From Sphingobacterium corticibacterium (GTDB lineage Bacteria; Bacteroidota; Bacteroidia; Sphingobacteriales; Sphingobacteriaceae): a stretch of DNA of 64,000 nt. The stretch lies in assembly GCF_004208525.1 (NCBI RefSeq), contig NZ_SGIT01000001.1, positions 1,116,001 through 1,180,000 of the forward strand. The letters run 5' to 3'. Position 1 is the first letter of the stretch; each line of letters begins with the position of its first letter. The notes beneath the pieces were generated by a model. It was not told where the DNA came from and did not search any database. It saw only the letters and a list, made by a program, of their open reading frames with translations. Both the position numbers and the translations under genes were made by a program. Of this stretch, positions 25,620-35,700 are shown in pieces.

Positions 25620-27377
25620 ATGCGTACTCAAAGCTCTCGTTCATCTTTCCTAAAATTAGGAAGTTTCTTATTGCTCCTATGTATGTATACGTCGATCGTC
25701 GTCGGCCAACAACAAAAAATAGGAACATTGATCGATAGCGCAGATCTATTGCTCAAGAAAGGTTTAACCGAAGAAAGTAAATCACTGTATCAAGGAATTA
25801 TATCAAAAATTGAAACCGACGATTTGCCGGATACCCTACAGCTGCGCGCCCATCTCGGCATAGCGCGTGCGTGGCATATGCACCAGCAACTGGACAGCTC
25901 ACTACAATCTTACTTAAAAGCATTGGAACTGGCCAAATCCACCAGTCAACCATCTTTTCTGACAGATGTATACATGGGAATCGGTGTGCTACAAGCACAA
26001 ATCAAAAACTTCACAGATGCGATACACTATCTCCAGCAAGCAGATAGTTTGGCCACGGAAACCTCCGTTAAGAAGCTGCAGATCAGAATCAACCTAGCCA
26101 ACACGCTTATGGACGCAGACCGGGATGAAGAAGCGCTTCATTATCTACAGGAGTCGTTACAAACAGCTCGATTCTTAGATCAAGAAGCTGTGCAAGCCAT
26201 TATCCATACCAATTTCAGCAATCTATTTATCAAAGCAAAAAATTGGAAAGCGGCTATTACACATAGCAGGGAGAGTCTCCAAATCAGAGAGAAATTAGAG
26301 CAACCCCCATCCATCGTAACGTACAATAACTTAGGATACGCACTCATGCAATCAGGTGCGTTGAACGAAAGTAAAAGAGCCTATTTACGTGTACTCCCCA
26401 TCGCCCAAGGCATACAACGACAACAAATTCTCAAAAATTTAAAAGAGCTTTCTTTATTGCAAAACGATCATCGTGCGGCCTTACAATATTTTGAGGAATA
26501 TGATCAACTCAAAGACTCCATACAGCAGCACGAATTAGAGCAGCGGATCGCCGAGATAACCAAAGCCTATGAAAGTGCAGAAAAATCACGGAAGATCCAA
26601 TCCCTACAGCTGGAAAACAAAACCAACAGGCAACAGCTTACGATGGTTATTATTGGAAGCGCACTTCTTATCCTGTTGATTTGTTTAGCTACGTATCTTT
26701 ATCTGAAAAAAGAAGGGGTGAAACGAGAACTTAGTCACTCCAAGACAAGGAATCAATTGTTGCGTGCACAGTTGAATCCCCATTTTATATTCAATTCACT
26801 ACAACATGTACAGCACTACCTCTACAAAAATGACAAAGAGACTTCCATGGCGTATTTAAGTAACTTTGCACGTCTTATGCGATCGACGTTAACAAATTCA
26901 GATACCGACTGGATTTCGCTAGAAGAAGAGACCGAATTACTCCGTAATTACCTTTATCTACAACGTCTGGCTTCGCATAAGCCTTTTCACTATAACGTGG
27001 ACGTCGATCCCGAAATAGATCTTTCGTTCGTACAACTACCACCGATGCTTCTTCAACCTTTTGTCGAAAATGCTATTAAACACGGTATTACCGAGCAAGC
27101 TGAAGCCCATATTATGGTGGATATACGTTTAACAGGTCAAAAACTAACGATCAATATATCCGACAATGGCGGGGGTATATCGACGAGCTCTCCAGACCAC
27201 TCCAATAACCTACATAAATCCATGGGGTCGCAATTAGTTAGCAAAAGAATTAATGAAATCAACAAACAATATCCTAATTTCGTAAGCGTAATGATTGATA
27301 GAATACGTCCTACGGATACCTATCCCGGTACACGCGTACAGTTCGTATTTGATCTCACAAAAATTTCAAAAAGTTAA
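25620..27377 (+). CDS. LytS-type sensor histidine kinase with TPR periplasmic domain
   Basis: A 585-residue membrane sensor. After a signal peptide (about 1-30) come TPR repeats to about residue 320 (for example ALELAKSTSQPSFLTDVYMGIG, HYLQESLQTARF, YNNLGYALMQSGALNESKRAY). A single membrane helix (about 340-363) follows. The cytoplasmic part is a His_kinase domain with LNPHFIFNSLQHV (phosphoacceptor H near 387) and a HATPase domain with FVENAIKHG near 481 and SDNGGGI. The ATG at 25620 starts a good signal peptide; an upstream in-frame GTG at 25584 is less likely. It is 2 bp before the LytTR regulator gene, so the two form a two-component system. The signal is unknown. Confidence 0.9.
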   Translation: MRTQSSRSSFLKLGSFLLLLCMYTSIVVGQQQKIGTLIDSADLLLKKGLTEESKSLYQGIISKIETDDLPDTLQLRAHLGIARAWHMHQQLDSSLQSYLKALELAKSTSQPSFLTDVYMGIGVLQAQIKNFTDAIHYLQQADSLATETSVKKLQIRINLANTLMDADRDEEALHYLQESLQTARFLDQEAVQAIIHTNFSNLFIKAKNWKAAITHSRESLQIREKLEQPPSIVTYNNLGYALMQSGALNESKRAYLRVLPIAQGIQRQQILKNLKELSLLQNDHRAALQYFEEYDQLKDSIQQHELEQRIAEITKAYESAEKSRKIQSLQLENKTNRQQLTMVIIGSALLILLICLATYLYLKKEGVKRELSHSKTRNQLLRAQLNPHFIFNSLQHVQHYLYKNDKETSMAYLSNFARLMRSTLTNSDTDWISLEEETELLRNYLYLQRLASHKPFHYNVDVDPEIDLSFVQLPPMLLQPFVENAIKHGITEQAEAHIMVDIRLTGQKLTINISDNGGGISTSSPDHSNNLHKSMGSQLVSKRINEINKQYPNFVSVMIDRIRPTDTYPGTRVQFVFDLTKISKS

Positions 27378-27379
27378 CG

Positions 27380-28141
27380 ATGAAACAAAACATGACCTGT
27401 TTGCTTCTGGAAGATGATCACTTCACCATGACCATGATGAAGGACATTATTGTCGGTGCATACCCGCAGGTCAAGATTATTTCCTGTTACCAGATCGCGG
27501 AAGCAGAGCAGTATCTTGTTTCTACAAAGGTTGATTTTTGCATCCTGGACATCAATCTTCCAGACGGAAATTCTTTCGATTGGCTAAGTCGTATTTCCTG
27601 CGAAATAACGTATTCTTTCCGGATTATCTTTATTACCGCCTATTCGACCTATGCAGCCAAAGCATTTCGTTTCAACGCATTAGACTTTGTGGTTAAGCCT
27701 TTTTCTCCAGCAGACCTCTATATGGCCATCGACCGCGTACTGCAATCGATCAACGATGAATTCCGGAAACTCGAACTGGAGCAGGCTCTACGAAATCTAA
27801 GCCATAGCGAGGAAGCGGAGCAGCGTTTGGTGCTCAAAAGCCAAAAAGCGATTCATATTGTGCGGCTTGGTGAAATCTTATACCTTTCCGCGGATAACAA
27901 TTATTGTAACTTCCATCTAACCGATGGCCGCATACTCTTGGTTTCACAACCATTGAAACATTATCATGATAAGCTAAACGGTTTCGGTTTTCTACGTATA
28001 CATCAAAGTTATCTCGTAAACCAGGTATACATTACTTCCTTAAAAAAGAAGACAAACCAACTTATTATGTCTAATAAAGAAAGTCTTCCGGTTGCACAGA
28101 GCCGTCGTGTGGATGTAATCGCATATCTCGGCCAACTCTAA
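27380..28141 (+). CDS. LytTR-family response regulator
   Basis: A 253-residue cytoplasmic regulator. The receiver domain (about 5-125) has acidic residues at LEDDH, the phosphoacceptor aspartate near 57 in CILDINLPDG, the TAYS switch threonine and the conserved lysine in VVKPFSPADL. A LytTR DNA-binding domain follows (about 150-250: LKSQKAIHIVRLGEILYLSADNN..., FLRIHQSYLVN, LPVAQSRR). It is translationally adjacent to the upstream sensor kinase and certainly its partner. Target promoters are unknown; the exported LamG-like protein 146 bp downstream is a possible target, with no site recognised in support. Confidence 0.92.
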   Translation: MKQNMTCLLLEDDHFTMTMMKDIIVGAYPQVKIISCYQIAEAEQYLVSTKVDFCILDINLPDGNSFDWLSRISCEITYSFRIIFITAYSTYAAKAFRFNALDFVVKPFSPADLYMAIDRVLQSINDEFRKLELEQALRNLSHSEEAEQRLVLKSQKAIHIVRLGEILYLSADNNYCNFHLTDGRILLVSQPLKHYHDKLNGFGFLRIHQSYLVNQVYITSLKKKTNQLIMSNKESLPVAQSRRVDVIAYLGQL

Positions 28142-28287
28142 CGACGTCAATTCGAATTCTCAAAATATACAGGCAAATACTCAAACACCAGCCTCCCTAC
28201 TCGTTTTTTTCTCGCAATACCCCTACATTTAGTTATCGAAACATGAAGGCCTTCCCCTCATGATCATCGTTCATTAAAGAAAAATTT

Positions 28288-29115
28288 ATGAAAAAAATCG
28301 TTATTTTAATTTCCATATTGGGTTTGACACTCAACGGCCATGCACAGATTTTAAAGAAGATACAGCGCAAAATGGAGGATAAAGTTGAAAAGTCGGTTGA
28401 TGGTATTTTGAATGGTAAAACAGAAGAAAAAAACCAACAGCCGAATGCTGGTATTCCGGGAACGACAGGTCCTAAAACCGCAGGAACATTTGACATTCTG
28501 ACAAAGTCCGAGCCCTTTATAGCTGGTAATGTGCTCCTGTTTGAAGATAGCCTGAACTACGACACACCAGGTCGTATGGCAAAATATTGGCAAACTAATA
28601 GTACGGGCACCGTGGTTGAAATTAATGGAGCTCCGGGAAAATGGTTAAAATTGGCCGACCAGGCTTCTTACCAGCTAGACACCTTACTCCATTTGCCCCA
28701 AAAATTTACGTTGGAGTTTGATCTTTTAACGCGCGCCAGTGAAGCTAAGGATTTACGATCGATAGATTTTGGCTTTTCCAAAAATAACAGTACACGAAAA
28801 TATATCTATGGCGTGGCAAACGAAACAAATGTATACACCAGCTTGCAATATTACTACGAAACGATTAACACCACCAGTAATAATAACAACAACCAAAGCA
28901 GGATAGAGTTCCCGCTGAGCAATTATGCAAACGCCATCATGCATGTATCAGTGTCCGTAGATGGTAGCCGAATGCAGGTTTATATCGATGATCACAAGGT
29001 ACTGGATGCCACTGTCCTGAATCCACAAGTGCCCAAACATTTTTTCCTATCTACGGAAAATTACCGTAATAACGCAGTTGCTCTTATTAGTAATCTGCGC
29101 ATTTACGGTTTTTAA
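28288..29115 (+). CDS. exported LamG/jelly-roll-like protein of unknown function
   Basis: A 275-residue protein with a signal peptide (about 1-20). A short charged helical region (KKIQRKMEDKVEKSVDG) is followed by a proline/glycine/threonine linker and then a concanavalin-like beta domain (about 85-275: NVLLFEDSLNYDTPGRMAKYW, FTLEFDLLTRA, VSVSVDGSRMQVYIDDHKVLDA). The layout resembles the N-terminal half of OmpA-type proteins found in Bacteroidota, where the same domain precedes an OmpA peptidoglycan-binding domain; that domain is absent here. An Asn-rich run near 200-205 is a loop insertion. The function is unknown, possibly surface or glycan binding. Confidence 0.65.
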   Translation: MKKIVILISILGLTLNGHAQILKKIQRKMEDKVEKSVDGILNGKTEEKNQQPNAGIPGTTGPKTAGTFDILTKSEPFIAGNVLLFEDSLNYDTPGRMAKYWQTNSTGTVVEINGAPGKWLKLADQASYQLDTLLHLPQKFTLEFDLLTRASEAKDLRSIDFGFSKNNSTRKYIYGVANETNVYTSLQYYYETINTTSNNNNNQSRIEFPLSNYANAIMHVSVSVDGSRMQVYIDDHKVLDATVLNPQVPKHFFLSTENYRNNAVALISNLRIYGF

Positions 29116-29136
29116 TCCCTTACCACCCGATATAAA

Positions 29137-29844
29137 TTACTCACATTTCCCGTCTGTCGTACAGCTTTGCCCTTTTGTGATCTCCAATTGATTTTCCGGA
29201 TTTAGCTTGCGCCATTCGGGAAAGGCTTTTTCGAGCATTTGAAGAAAAGCCTCTGCTGGCTGTGCTCCGGATACGGCATATTTTCTGTCGACGACAAAAA
29301 ATGGTACACCACGCACGCCAATCTGCCTTGCTTCTTGAATATCCTGATTTACTAAATAAGCATATTTGTCGTCTGTAAAAGCCGCTTGCAATTCGGTTTC
29401 ATCCAAACCAATTTCCGTTCCTAACAGGGTCAGCGTTTCGATGTCTGCAATACTTTTGCCCTCCGTAAAAAAGGCCCGGAATAGTCGCTCTTCCACCTCG
29501 TCGCCCAAGTTTTTAGTTTTGGCAAATTGGATCAATTGATGGGCTTTTTGAGAATTGACAATGATCGATTTGTCAAGGTGATAATCTAAGCCCACCTGTT
29601 TGGCGGACTGGGTTACATTTTCCAGCATCCCTTTGACCTGATCTAAGCTCATTCCCTTTCGTTTTACCAAATATTCCTCATGGGTTTCATTGACCACTTC
29701 AGGAATAGTAGGGTCTAATTGGAAGCTTTTCCAAACGACTTCAATATATTCTTTTTCGGGGAATTCCGCCAATGCCGTTTCAAAATTTCTTTTTCCGATA
29801 TAACAAAACGGGCACATGACATCACTCCAAATTTCTATTCTCAT
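29137..29844 (-). CDS. DsbA-family (FrnE-like) thiol oxidoreductase
   Basis: A 235-residue thioredoxin-fold protein with no signal peptide. The active site is CPFC at residues 11-14, near the N-terminus as in FrnE and 2-hydroxychromene-2-carboxylate isomerase relatives. The cis-proline loop is seen in GVRGVPFFVVDRKYAVSGAQP. The C-terminus has an extra cysteine pair (SCTTDGKC). Cytoplasmic FrnE-like proteins act as disulfide oxidoreductases in oxidative-stress protection in some bacteria. The gene stands alone, converging with the LamG-like gene and divergent from the alcohol dehydrogenase gene across about 200 bp. Confidence 0.9.
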   Translation of the reverse strand: MRIEIWSDVMCPFCYIGKRNFETALAEFPEKEYIEVVWKSFQLDPTIPEVVNETHEEYLVKRKGMSLDQVKGMLENVTQSAKQVGLDYHLDKSIIVNSQKAHQLIQFAKTKNLGDEVEERLFRAFFTEGKSIADIETLTLLGTEIGLDETELQAAFTDDKYAYLVNQDIQEARQIGVRGVPFFVVDRKYAVSGAQPAEAFLQMLEKAFPEWRKLNPENQLEITKGQSCTTDGKCE

Positions 29845-30048
29845 TTTCTTCTATCTTTTAATTTTGTTTTCTTTAATAACGAGCTTTTTAGCCGTAATCG
29901 AAATTACTGACAAAGACTTTCTTTAGCAAGGAGGGTATGTAGAAAGTAAGTCAAAAAAACTAAAAATTTAACGTTTCGGAATTTACATTAAAACAACATG
30001 GGAGAGCGTTTTGTTATATAATTTAGTAGCGAAAAATTACAATACAAA
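29845..30048. other. divergent intergenic region between the FrnE-like and alcohol dehydrogenase genes
   Basis: About 200 bp of AT-rich sequence that must contain both promoters. I see TTTTG and TATAATTTAG near 30011-30025 as a possible imperfect promoter for the dehydrogenase gene, but no exact TAnnTTTG and no clear operator or small gene. Confidence 0.3.
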
Positions 30049-31212
30049 ATGATCAATTTCGAATATAAGAACCCTACAAAAATACTTTTCGGTCAAGGTA
30101 AAATCCCTAAAGTTGCCCTCGAAATCCCACAAGACGCTACCGTGTTGATGGTATACGGTAGCGGAAGCATCAAGAAAAACGGTGTTTACGAGCAGGTTAA
30201 AGAGGCGCTGCGCAAACACACGGTTTATGAATTTGGAGGTGTTCCTGCCAATCCTGAATATGACATATTGCTACAGGCATTGGCCCTTATTAAAGAAAAG
30301 AAAGTAAGCTATCTGTTAGCTGTAGGTGGCGGCTCTGTGATCGATGGTGTCAAATTTCTATCCGCCGCAGTAGATTACGAAGGTGATCCTTGGGATATCC
30401 TGCAACTTCGTATCCGCACAGAAGAAGGTCAGGGTATGCCTTTCGGAACTATCCTTACGCTACCGGCCACCGGCTCCGAAATGAATTCAGGATATGTAAT
30501 ATCCAGAAAAGAAAGAAACCAAAAGCTAGGCGCGGGCGGTCCGGGGCTATTTCCACAGTTTTCGATATTAGATCCGGAAGTTGTCCGATCAATCCCCAAA
30601 AAACAAATCGCCAATGGTATTGTTGATGCGTATACACACGTGTTGGAGCAATATATGACGGTGCCTTCGGCCGCCGACCTACAAGAGCGGTTTGCGGAAA
30701 GTATCCTGATCAGTTTGCAGAAGACAGCGCCCGAACTGATGACAGCGAAATTTGATTACCCTGCTGCGGCAAACTTTATGTGGTGCTGTACCATGGCGCT
30801 CAACGGGCTCCTCCAGAAAGGAGTAATTACCGACTGGGCAATACATGCGATGGGACATGAACTGACGGCCTATTATGGCATCGACCATGCACGTACCTTG
30901 GCAATTATCGCTCCATCCCACTACCGCTATAATTTCGAGACAAAAAAAGAGAAGTTGGCACAATATGCAGAACGTGTATGGGGGATTACCGAAGGTACGG
31001 TTGAAGAAAAAGCTGCCGCAGGCATTGCACAAATGGAATACTTCTTCCACAGTATGGATATCGCCACTAAGCTTTCAGATTACGTAACAGATTATCAGGA
31101 AACAGCCACACGTATTAGGGAAACCTTCATCAGCAGAAACTTGACGGGCATCGGTGAATATCAATCCTTGACACCGGATGATGTATATGAAATCGTCAAT
31201 ATGAGTTATTAA
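30049..31212 (+). CDS. iron-containing alcohol dehydrogenase, YqhD/butanol dehydrogenase type
   Basis: A 387-residue cytoplasmic group III alcohol dehydrogenase that probably reduces aldehydes with NADPH. The nucleotide-binding GGGSVIDGVK motif lies near residues 93-102. The metal site is formed by D and H of NGIVDAYTHVLEQY together with the two histidines of AIHAMGHELTAYYGIDHARTLAI. MINFEYKNPTKILFGQGKI is the typical YqhD opening. In other bacteria YqhD detoxifies short-chain aldehydes such as methylglyoxal and lipid-peroxidation products, consistent with the neighbouring redox gene. The minus-strand terminator of the next operon follows the stop by 11 bp. Confidence 0.93.
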   Translation: MINFEYKNPTKILFGQGKIPKVALEIPQDATVLMVYGSGSIKKNGVYEQVKEALRKHTVYEFGGVPANPEYDILLQALALIKEKKVSYLLAVGGGSVIDGVKFLSAAVDYEGDPWDILQLRIRTEEGQGMPFGTILTLPATGSEMNSGYVISRKERNQKLGAGGPGLFPQFSILDPEVVRSIPKKQIANGIVDAYTHVLEQYMTVPSAADLQERFAESILISLQKTAPELMTAKFDYPAAANFMWCCTMALNGLLQKGVITDWAIHAMGHELTAYYGIDHARTLAIIAPSHYRYNFETKKEKLAQYAERVWGITEGTVEEKAAAGIAQMEYFFHSMDIATKLSDYVTDYQETATRIRETFISRNLTGIGEYQSLTPDDVYEIVNMSY

Positions 31213-31223
31213 CCGCTTCGACC

Positions 31224-31255
31224 AAAAAAAGCTCCCGAGGCTCACGCCCCGGGAG
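31224..31255 (-). terminator. terminator of the second SusCD operon, GNRA-capped hairpin
   Basis: On the minus strand the arms CTCCCGGGGC and GCCTCGGGAG pair (one G-U) around a GTGA tetraloop, followed by GC-independent T7. The T run exists only in the minus direction, so it ends the susD transcript (stop 31311). A near copy occurs at 38563-38592. Confidence 0.85.
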
Positions 31256-31310
31256 TACACAACACCATTAAACAAACGGTTTACCAACCGTGCTGTTGTC
31301 TGCTTTTATT

Positions 31311-32741
31311 TTAATATCCATCGTTCTGTGTAATCAGGTTGTTTTGTAAACGCACAATATCCGGAATGGGAAGTACTAATTTTTCCTCGGTAGCTGGTTT
31401 GCCTTTGGCTGTCAGTACCGAAACGGCACGATTTTGACGTTTCAGTAAGAACCAGCGCTTAAATTCGCCCGCAAGCTCCATACGGGCTTCGTGTTCGAGC
31501 GCCAGCGAAAGTGTTCCATATATATCTGTTGGATACGCCGCAGTACCCCACAAGGGCAAATCAGCCCGATCTCGCACTTCATTCATATATTGGGGGTCTC
31601 CGGTAGCTTCTGTCAGCATCAATAACACATCTGCAAAACGATACACCATAAAGTCGTTATTCGCCAATAAAGTCGTACCATTCACGGTTGCATCCGGGTG
31701 TATCCATTTCTGGTAAAACTTCTGTTCGACGAAGGTTGTTCCACTTTGATATCCGTGCGCAATCGTAATGTCTCGCCTTGGATCTTCCGTTTCATACTCA
31801 TTGTATAGATCATCTGTGACCTGATTCATACCTACTCCCGAAAATCCCGATAAATTTATATTCGGAAAAAAGAATTGATAAAACGGACTATGTGTACCGG
31901 TGCTGGCATTCGCCGAAGAATATTGAATTTCAAAAACAGACTCCTTTGTATTCTTAGCATCCGGTCCCCAAACCTCCGCAAACGTAGGGAGCAGGGCATA
32001 TTGCCCACTGTTATATACCTCTAACAATGTTTCGGCTGCAGCAGTCTTGTCACCTAGAGTCAAATACACCTCTCCCAATGCTGTCTGTGCAGCTCCTTTG
32101 GTCGGTCGGCCGACCAACTTTACATTAGTCGCTAGCGGCAAGTTTTCCATCGCAAACTGGAGATCGGTCTTTATTTGTTCATACACTTCTGTTTCCGTGG
32201 ATCTTAAAATACCATAACTCTCTTGTGCCGAAACAGCTTTGGTTACCAGTGGCATACCACCCCACATTCTGACCATGTAGAAATAGTACAACCCCCTTAA
32301 AAAACGCATTTCCGCTTCCGCTATCTTTTTATATTCCACATCCAATTGAGAAGCTTCCTGAAGCTTATCAAGTACCGTATTAACATTGAATAAAGCGCTA
32401 TAGAATGTCCTCCAGAAACTATACACCATCGTATTCGCAGTCTGAATCGTATAATCACGAATAGCATACTTATCAGCTTGGGCTCCCGCTATCAGATATA
32501 GTGTAGCATTATCGCTCATCAGTTCACCTGTATAGGATACCGGTCCTTCAGGAGCGTATACGCTATACAATGTGTTCATAGCCGCGGTAATCGCAGATTC
32601 AAAGTCCGCTTCGCTGTTATAAAAATTATTGGTATTCGCATTGGAAATCGGCGTCAGATCCGTAAACGATTTTCCACAGCCCGCCAAAAGCACAACAATC
32701 AGCGACAGTACAATTTTATTAAAATGATTAATCTTTTTCAT
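31311..32741 (-). CDS. SusD/RagB-like lipoprotein (RagB/SusD family)
   Basis: A 476-residue surface lipoprotein with its lipobox at C22 (VVLLAGC). The N-terminal SusD segment has FTDLTPISNANTNNFYNSEADFESAITAAMNTLY, the core TPR region has AEAEMRFLRGLYYFYMVRMWGGMPLVTKAV (the classical family signature), and the C-terminus has LEHEARMELAGEFKRWFLLKR. It follows its SusC partner by 40 bp and ends the operon, with the terminator at 31224-31255. No enzyme gene accompanies this pair, so its ligand cannot be guessed from context. Confidence 0.95.
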   Translation of the reverse strand: MKKINHFNKIVLSLIVVLLAGCGKSFTDLTPISNANTNNFYNSEADFESAITAAMNTLYSVYAPEGPVSYTGELMSDNATLYLIAGAQADKYAIRDYTIQTANTMVYSFWRTFYSALFNVNTVLDKLQEASQLDVEYKKIAEAEMRFLRGLYYFYMVRMWGGMPLVTKAVSAQESYGILRSTETEVYEQIKTDLQFAMENLPLATNVKLVGRPTKGAAQTALGEVYLTLGDKTAAAETLLEVYNSGQYALLPTFAEVWGPDAKNTKESVFEIQYSSANASTGTHSPFYQFFFPNINLSGFSGVGMNQVTDDLYNEYETEDPRRDITIAHGYQSGTTFVEQKFYQKWIHPDATVNGTTLLANNDFMVYRFADVLLMLTEATGDPQYMNEVRDRADLPLWGTAAYPTDIYGTLSLALEHEARMELAGEFKRWFLLKRQNRAVSVLTAKGKPATEEKLVLPIPDIVRLQNNLITQNDGY

Positions 32742-32781
32742 TATTACAAATGTTTAGATAATATCTATAAATTCTATCCGC

Positions 32782-35700
32782 TTAAAATGAAGTTTTCAAA
32801 CCCAACGTAACCACAAGCGGTAAAGGATAAGACCCATAATCTATGCCGAGCATCGATCCCGAAGGAAATGAAGAAGTCGACACCCCCGTATTTGCTGCAG
32901 ATGTACCCGCACTGTAATTCGTCGCCTTATAGGTAGTGTTTTCAGGATCGTAACCTCTATATTTACTAAATAGCTTCACATTGTCAGCATTTACAAATAC
33001 CCTGAAATTATCAAAGGGTGTTTTACTTAAAACAGACTGCGGAATGTTGTAGGAAAGGGTAATGTTTTTCACCCGGATAAAGGATGCATCCTCCACCCAA
33101 AGCGTCGAAAACCCTTGTTGAAAAGGTCGTCGGTTAGCCGATGGACGTGGGTTTACGCCATCACCCGGATTTTGTTCGGATTCCCAAAAATTAGCAGCTC
33201 CGGCAAACAGGTTCCGTCCGCTGTTCCAGAACCCAAGAAACCGATAATTCTGATTAACGATCTCACCACCTGAACGTCCCTGTAGTAGAACAGACAGCTC
33301 TATTCCCTTATATCCAAAACGATTCGTGATGCCCGCGATAAAATTTGCCTGATTATTACCAATTACCGTTCTGTCATCGGTAGTAATCTGTCCATCGCCG
33401 TTGATATCGACAATGATCGGGTCACCAGGCCTCGTTGTACCCTCATGCGGGCTATTCTGTATTTCGGTGATATTATTGTATACCCCGTCAAATACATACC
33501 CAAAATAATCAGAGACTGATGAACCGACAGCCGTACGCACCGTTGTTTCATTGTCCGTATAGTAAATTGGTGCATTTCCGGGACCTAGTTGTAATACCTT
33601 GTTTCGATTTAGGCTGAAGTTAATATCAGTTGCCCACGTAAAATTACGCTGTACATTTTTTGATGATACGAGTATCTCCACACCGCTGTTACGCATCTTG
33701 CCTACATTGGTTAACTGGCTCGAAAAACCTGTAATATCCGGTATTGGCACATTTAATAACATATCCTCCGTGATAGAATGATAAACTTCGATCGTAGCCG
33801 AAAGCCGATTTCGTAATACAGCAACATCCAACCCCACATTTAGTTGGCTTGTTTTTTCCCAGCGCAAAGCCTCATTATCCAATGTGATGGGCTTTAAACC
33901 CGCAATAATATTGCCGTTGGATACGTAGTTTGCCGCCCCCAGTAAACTGATGGCTCCATAGTTCGGAATCTGATTGTTTCCAACCTGTCCATAACTGGCC
34001 TTTAACTTTAAAAGATTTAATCCGCCAAATCCTTTCATAAAGCTTTCGTCGGATATTACCCAACCTGCAGAAACCGATGGGAAATAACCCCATTGGTTGT
34101 TTCTGCTAAACCGTGAGCTACCATCCCGACGTATACTGGCCGACAGAAAATACCTGTTCATAAAATCATAATTTACTCTTCCCAAGTAGCTCTGGATTGC
34201 CCATTCACTAGCTGTAGAGGTACCACCAGTAACCGTTCCTGCATTAATAGTCTGTACGAGATCATTCGGGAAATTCGATGCTGTTACGGACTGAAACTCC
34301 GTGCGTTCTTTTTGGGAGGTATAGCCCGCCAATACGTTAAAGTTATGGTCAGCCAACGAAAAATCGTAGGTAACCGTATTTTCCCAGAGCCAGTTTAGTT
34401 TATTACCGGCATCAGCTGTGGCCGAAGAAGTAGCGAGGTCCTGATTAAATCCATACCCTTGATTTTTCATTCTGTAGAAATTATACACGTTATTTGACAA
34501 GTTTGCACTCAAGCTCGATTTAAACTTCAAACCTTCTATAATATCGTATTCCAAGAAACCCAATGCAAATGTATTGTAAGCTTTATTCTTTTTATCGGTA
34601 AATCTAGTCGTCGCATAAGGATGCCATAAGTTCACCGGATTAAATTGCTGTGGATATCTATACCAAATCGAATTAGGATCGACAATACCTAAATTACCAT
34701 TTTCGTTATACAACGGGAAAAACGGATCGCTTTGTAATGCCAGACTAATGACATCGCTCTTTCCATTAACACCTTCGGTTCGGTCATGTATACCGGTAAG
34801 GCTCAAATTCATGCCAACGGATACCTTGTTAGAAAGTTTTTGGCGAATATTAGATCTCAATCCCAGCCGACGATAATAGTTCTGGTCCAAAACCGCATCC
34901 TGATTGAGCAGGCCTGCTGAAAACAGATATTGCGTTGCATCCGTCCCCCCCGAAACCGATAGTTGTGCATTAGCCATAGGTGCCGTCCTGAACATCACAT
35001 CCTGCCAATCGGTGCCGTCCCCAAATTGTTCCGGACTGTTAACAAATTCCTCCGGAATTTTATACAAGGTAGAACCTCCCCTAGCACTGTTCGGATCGCT
35101 AGCCTTATTTACCTCCGGATTCAGGTCCACCCATGCATTATTTTTTGCAGCAACATAATAGCGTATCCATTCTTGAGCATCCATCATATCCACCGTCCTG
35201 GTTACTTTCTGAACACCGTAATCAAAACCAGCTGTAACAATGGGTTTGCCAGGCTTTCCTAATTTAGTAGTAATCATGATTACGCCATTGGCGCCACGAG
35301 ATCCATATATTGACGCTGACGAAGCGTCTTTCAATATTTCTACCGATTGGATATCCTGCGGGTTGATCATGTTCATATTAAAATCTTCCAAGGGCACACC
35401 ATCTATTACAAACAAAGGATTAGTACCAGCCGTGATGGAGCTGACCCCTCTGATCTGTACGACCGGGGCAGCACCGGGTGCTCCCTGCGATTGCGTAATA
35501 TTAACTCCGGGAACCGTTCCGCTAAGAGATTGCACCACATTGCTAAAGGAACGGTCTTTGAACTCGTCATAATTAACGGATGCCACCGAACCGGTCACCG
35601 ATCTTTTTTTCTGCGTACCGTATCCCACCACGACGACCTCATCCAAATTCGAATCTTCGCTTTCCAAAACCACATTTACCGTTGCCGAACTTACCATCAC

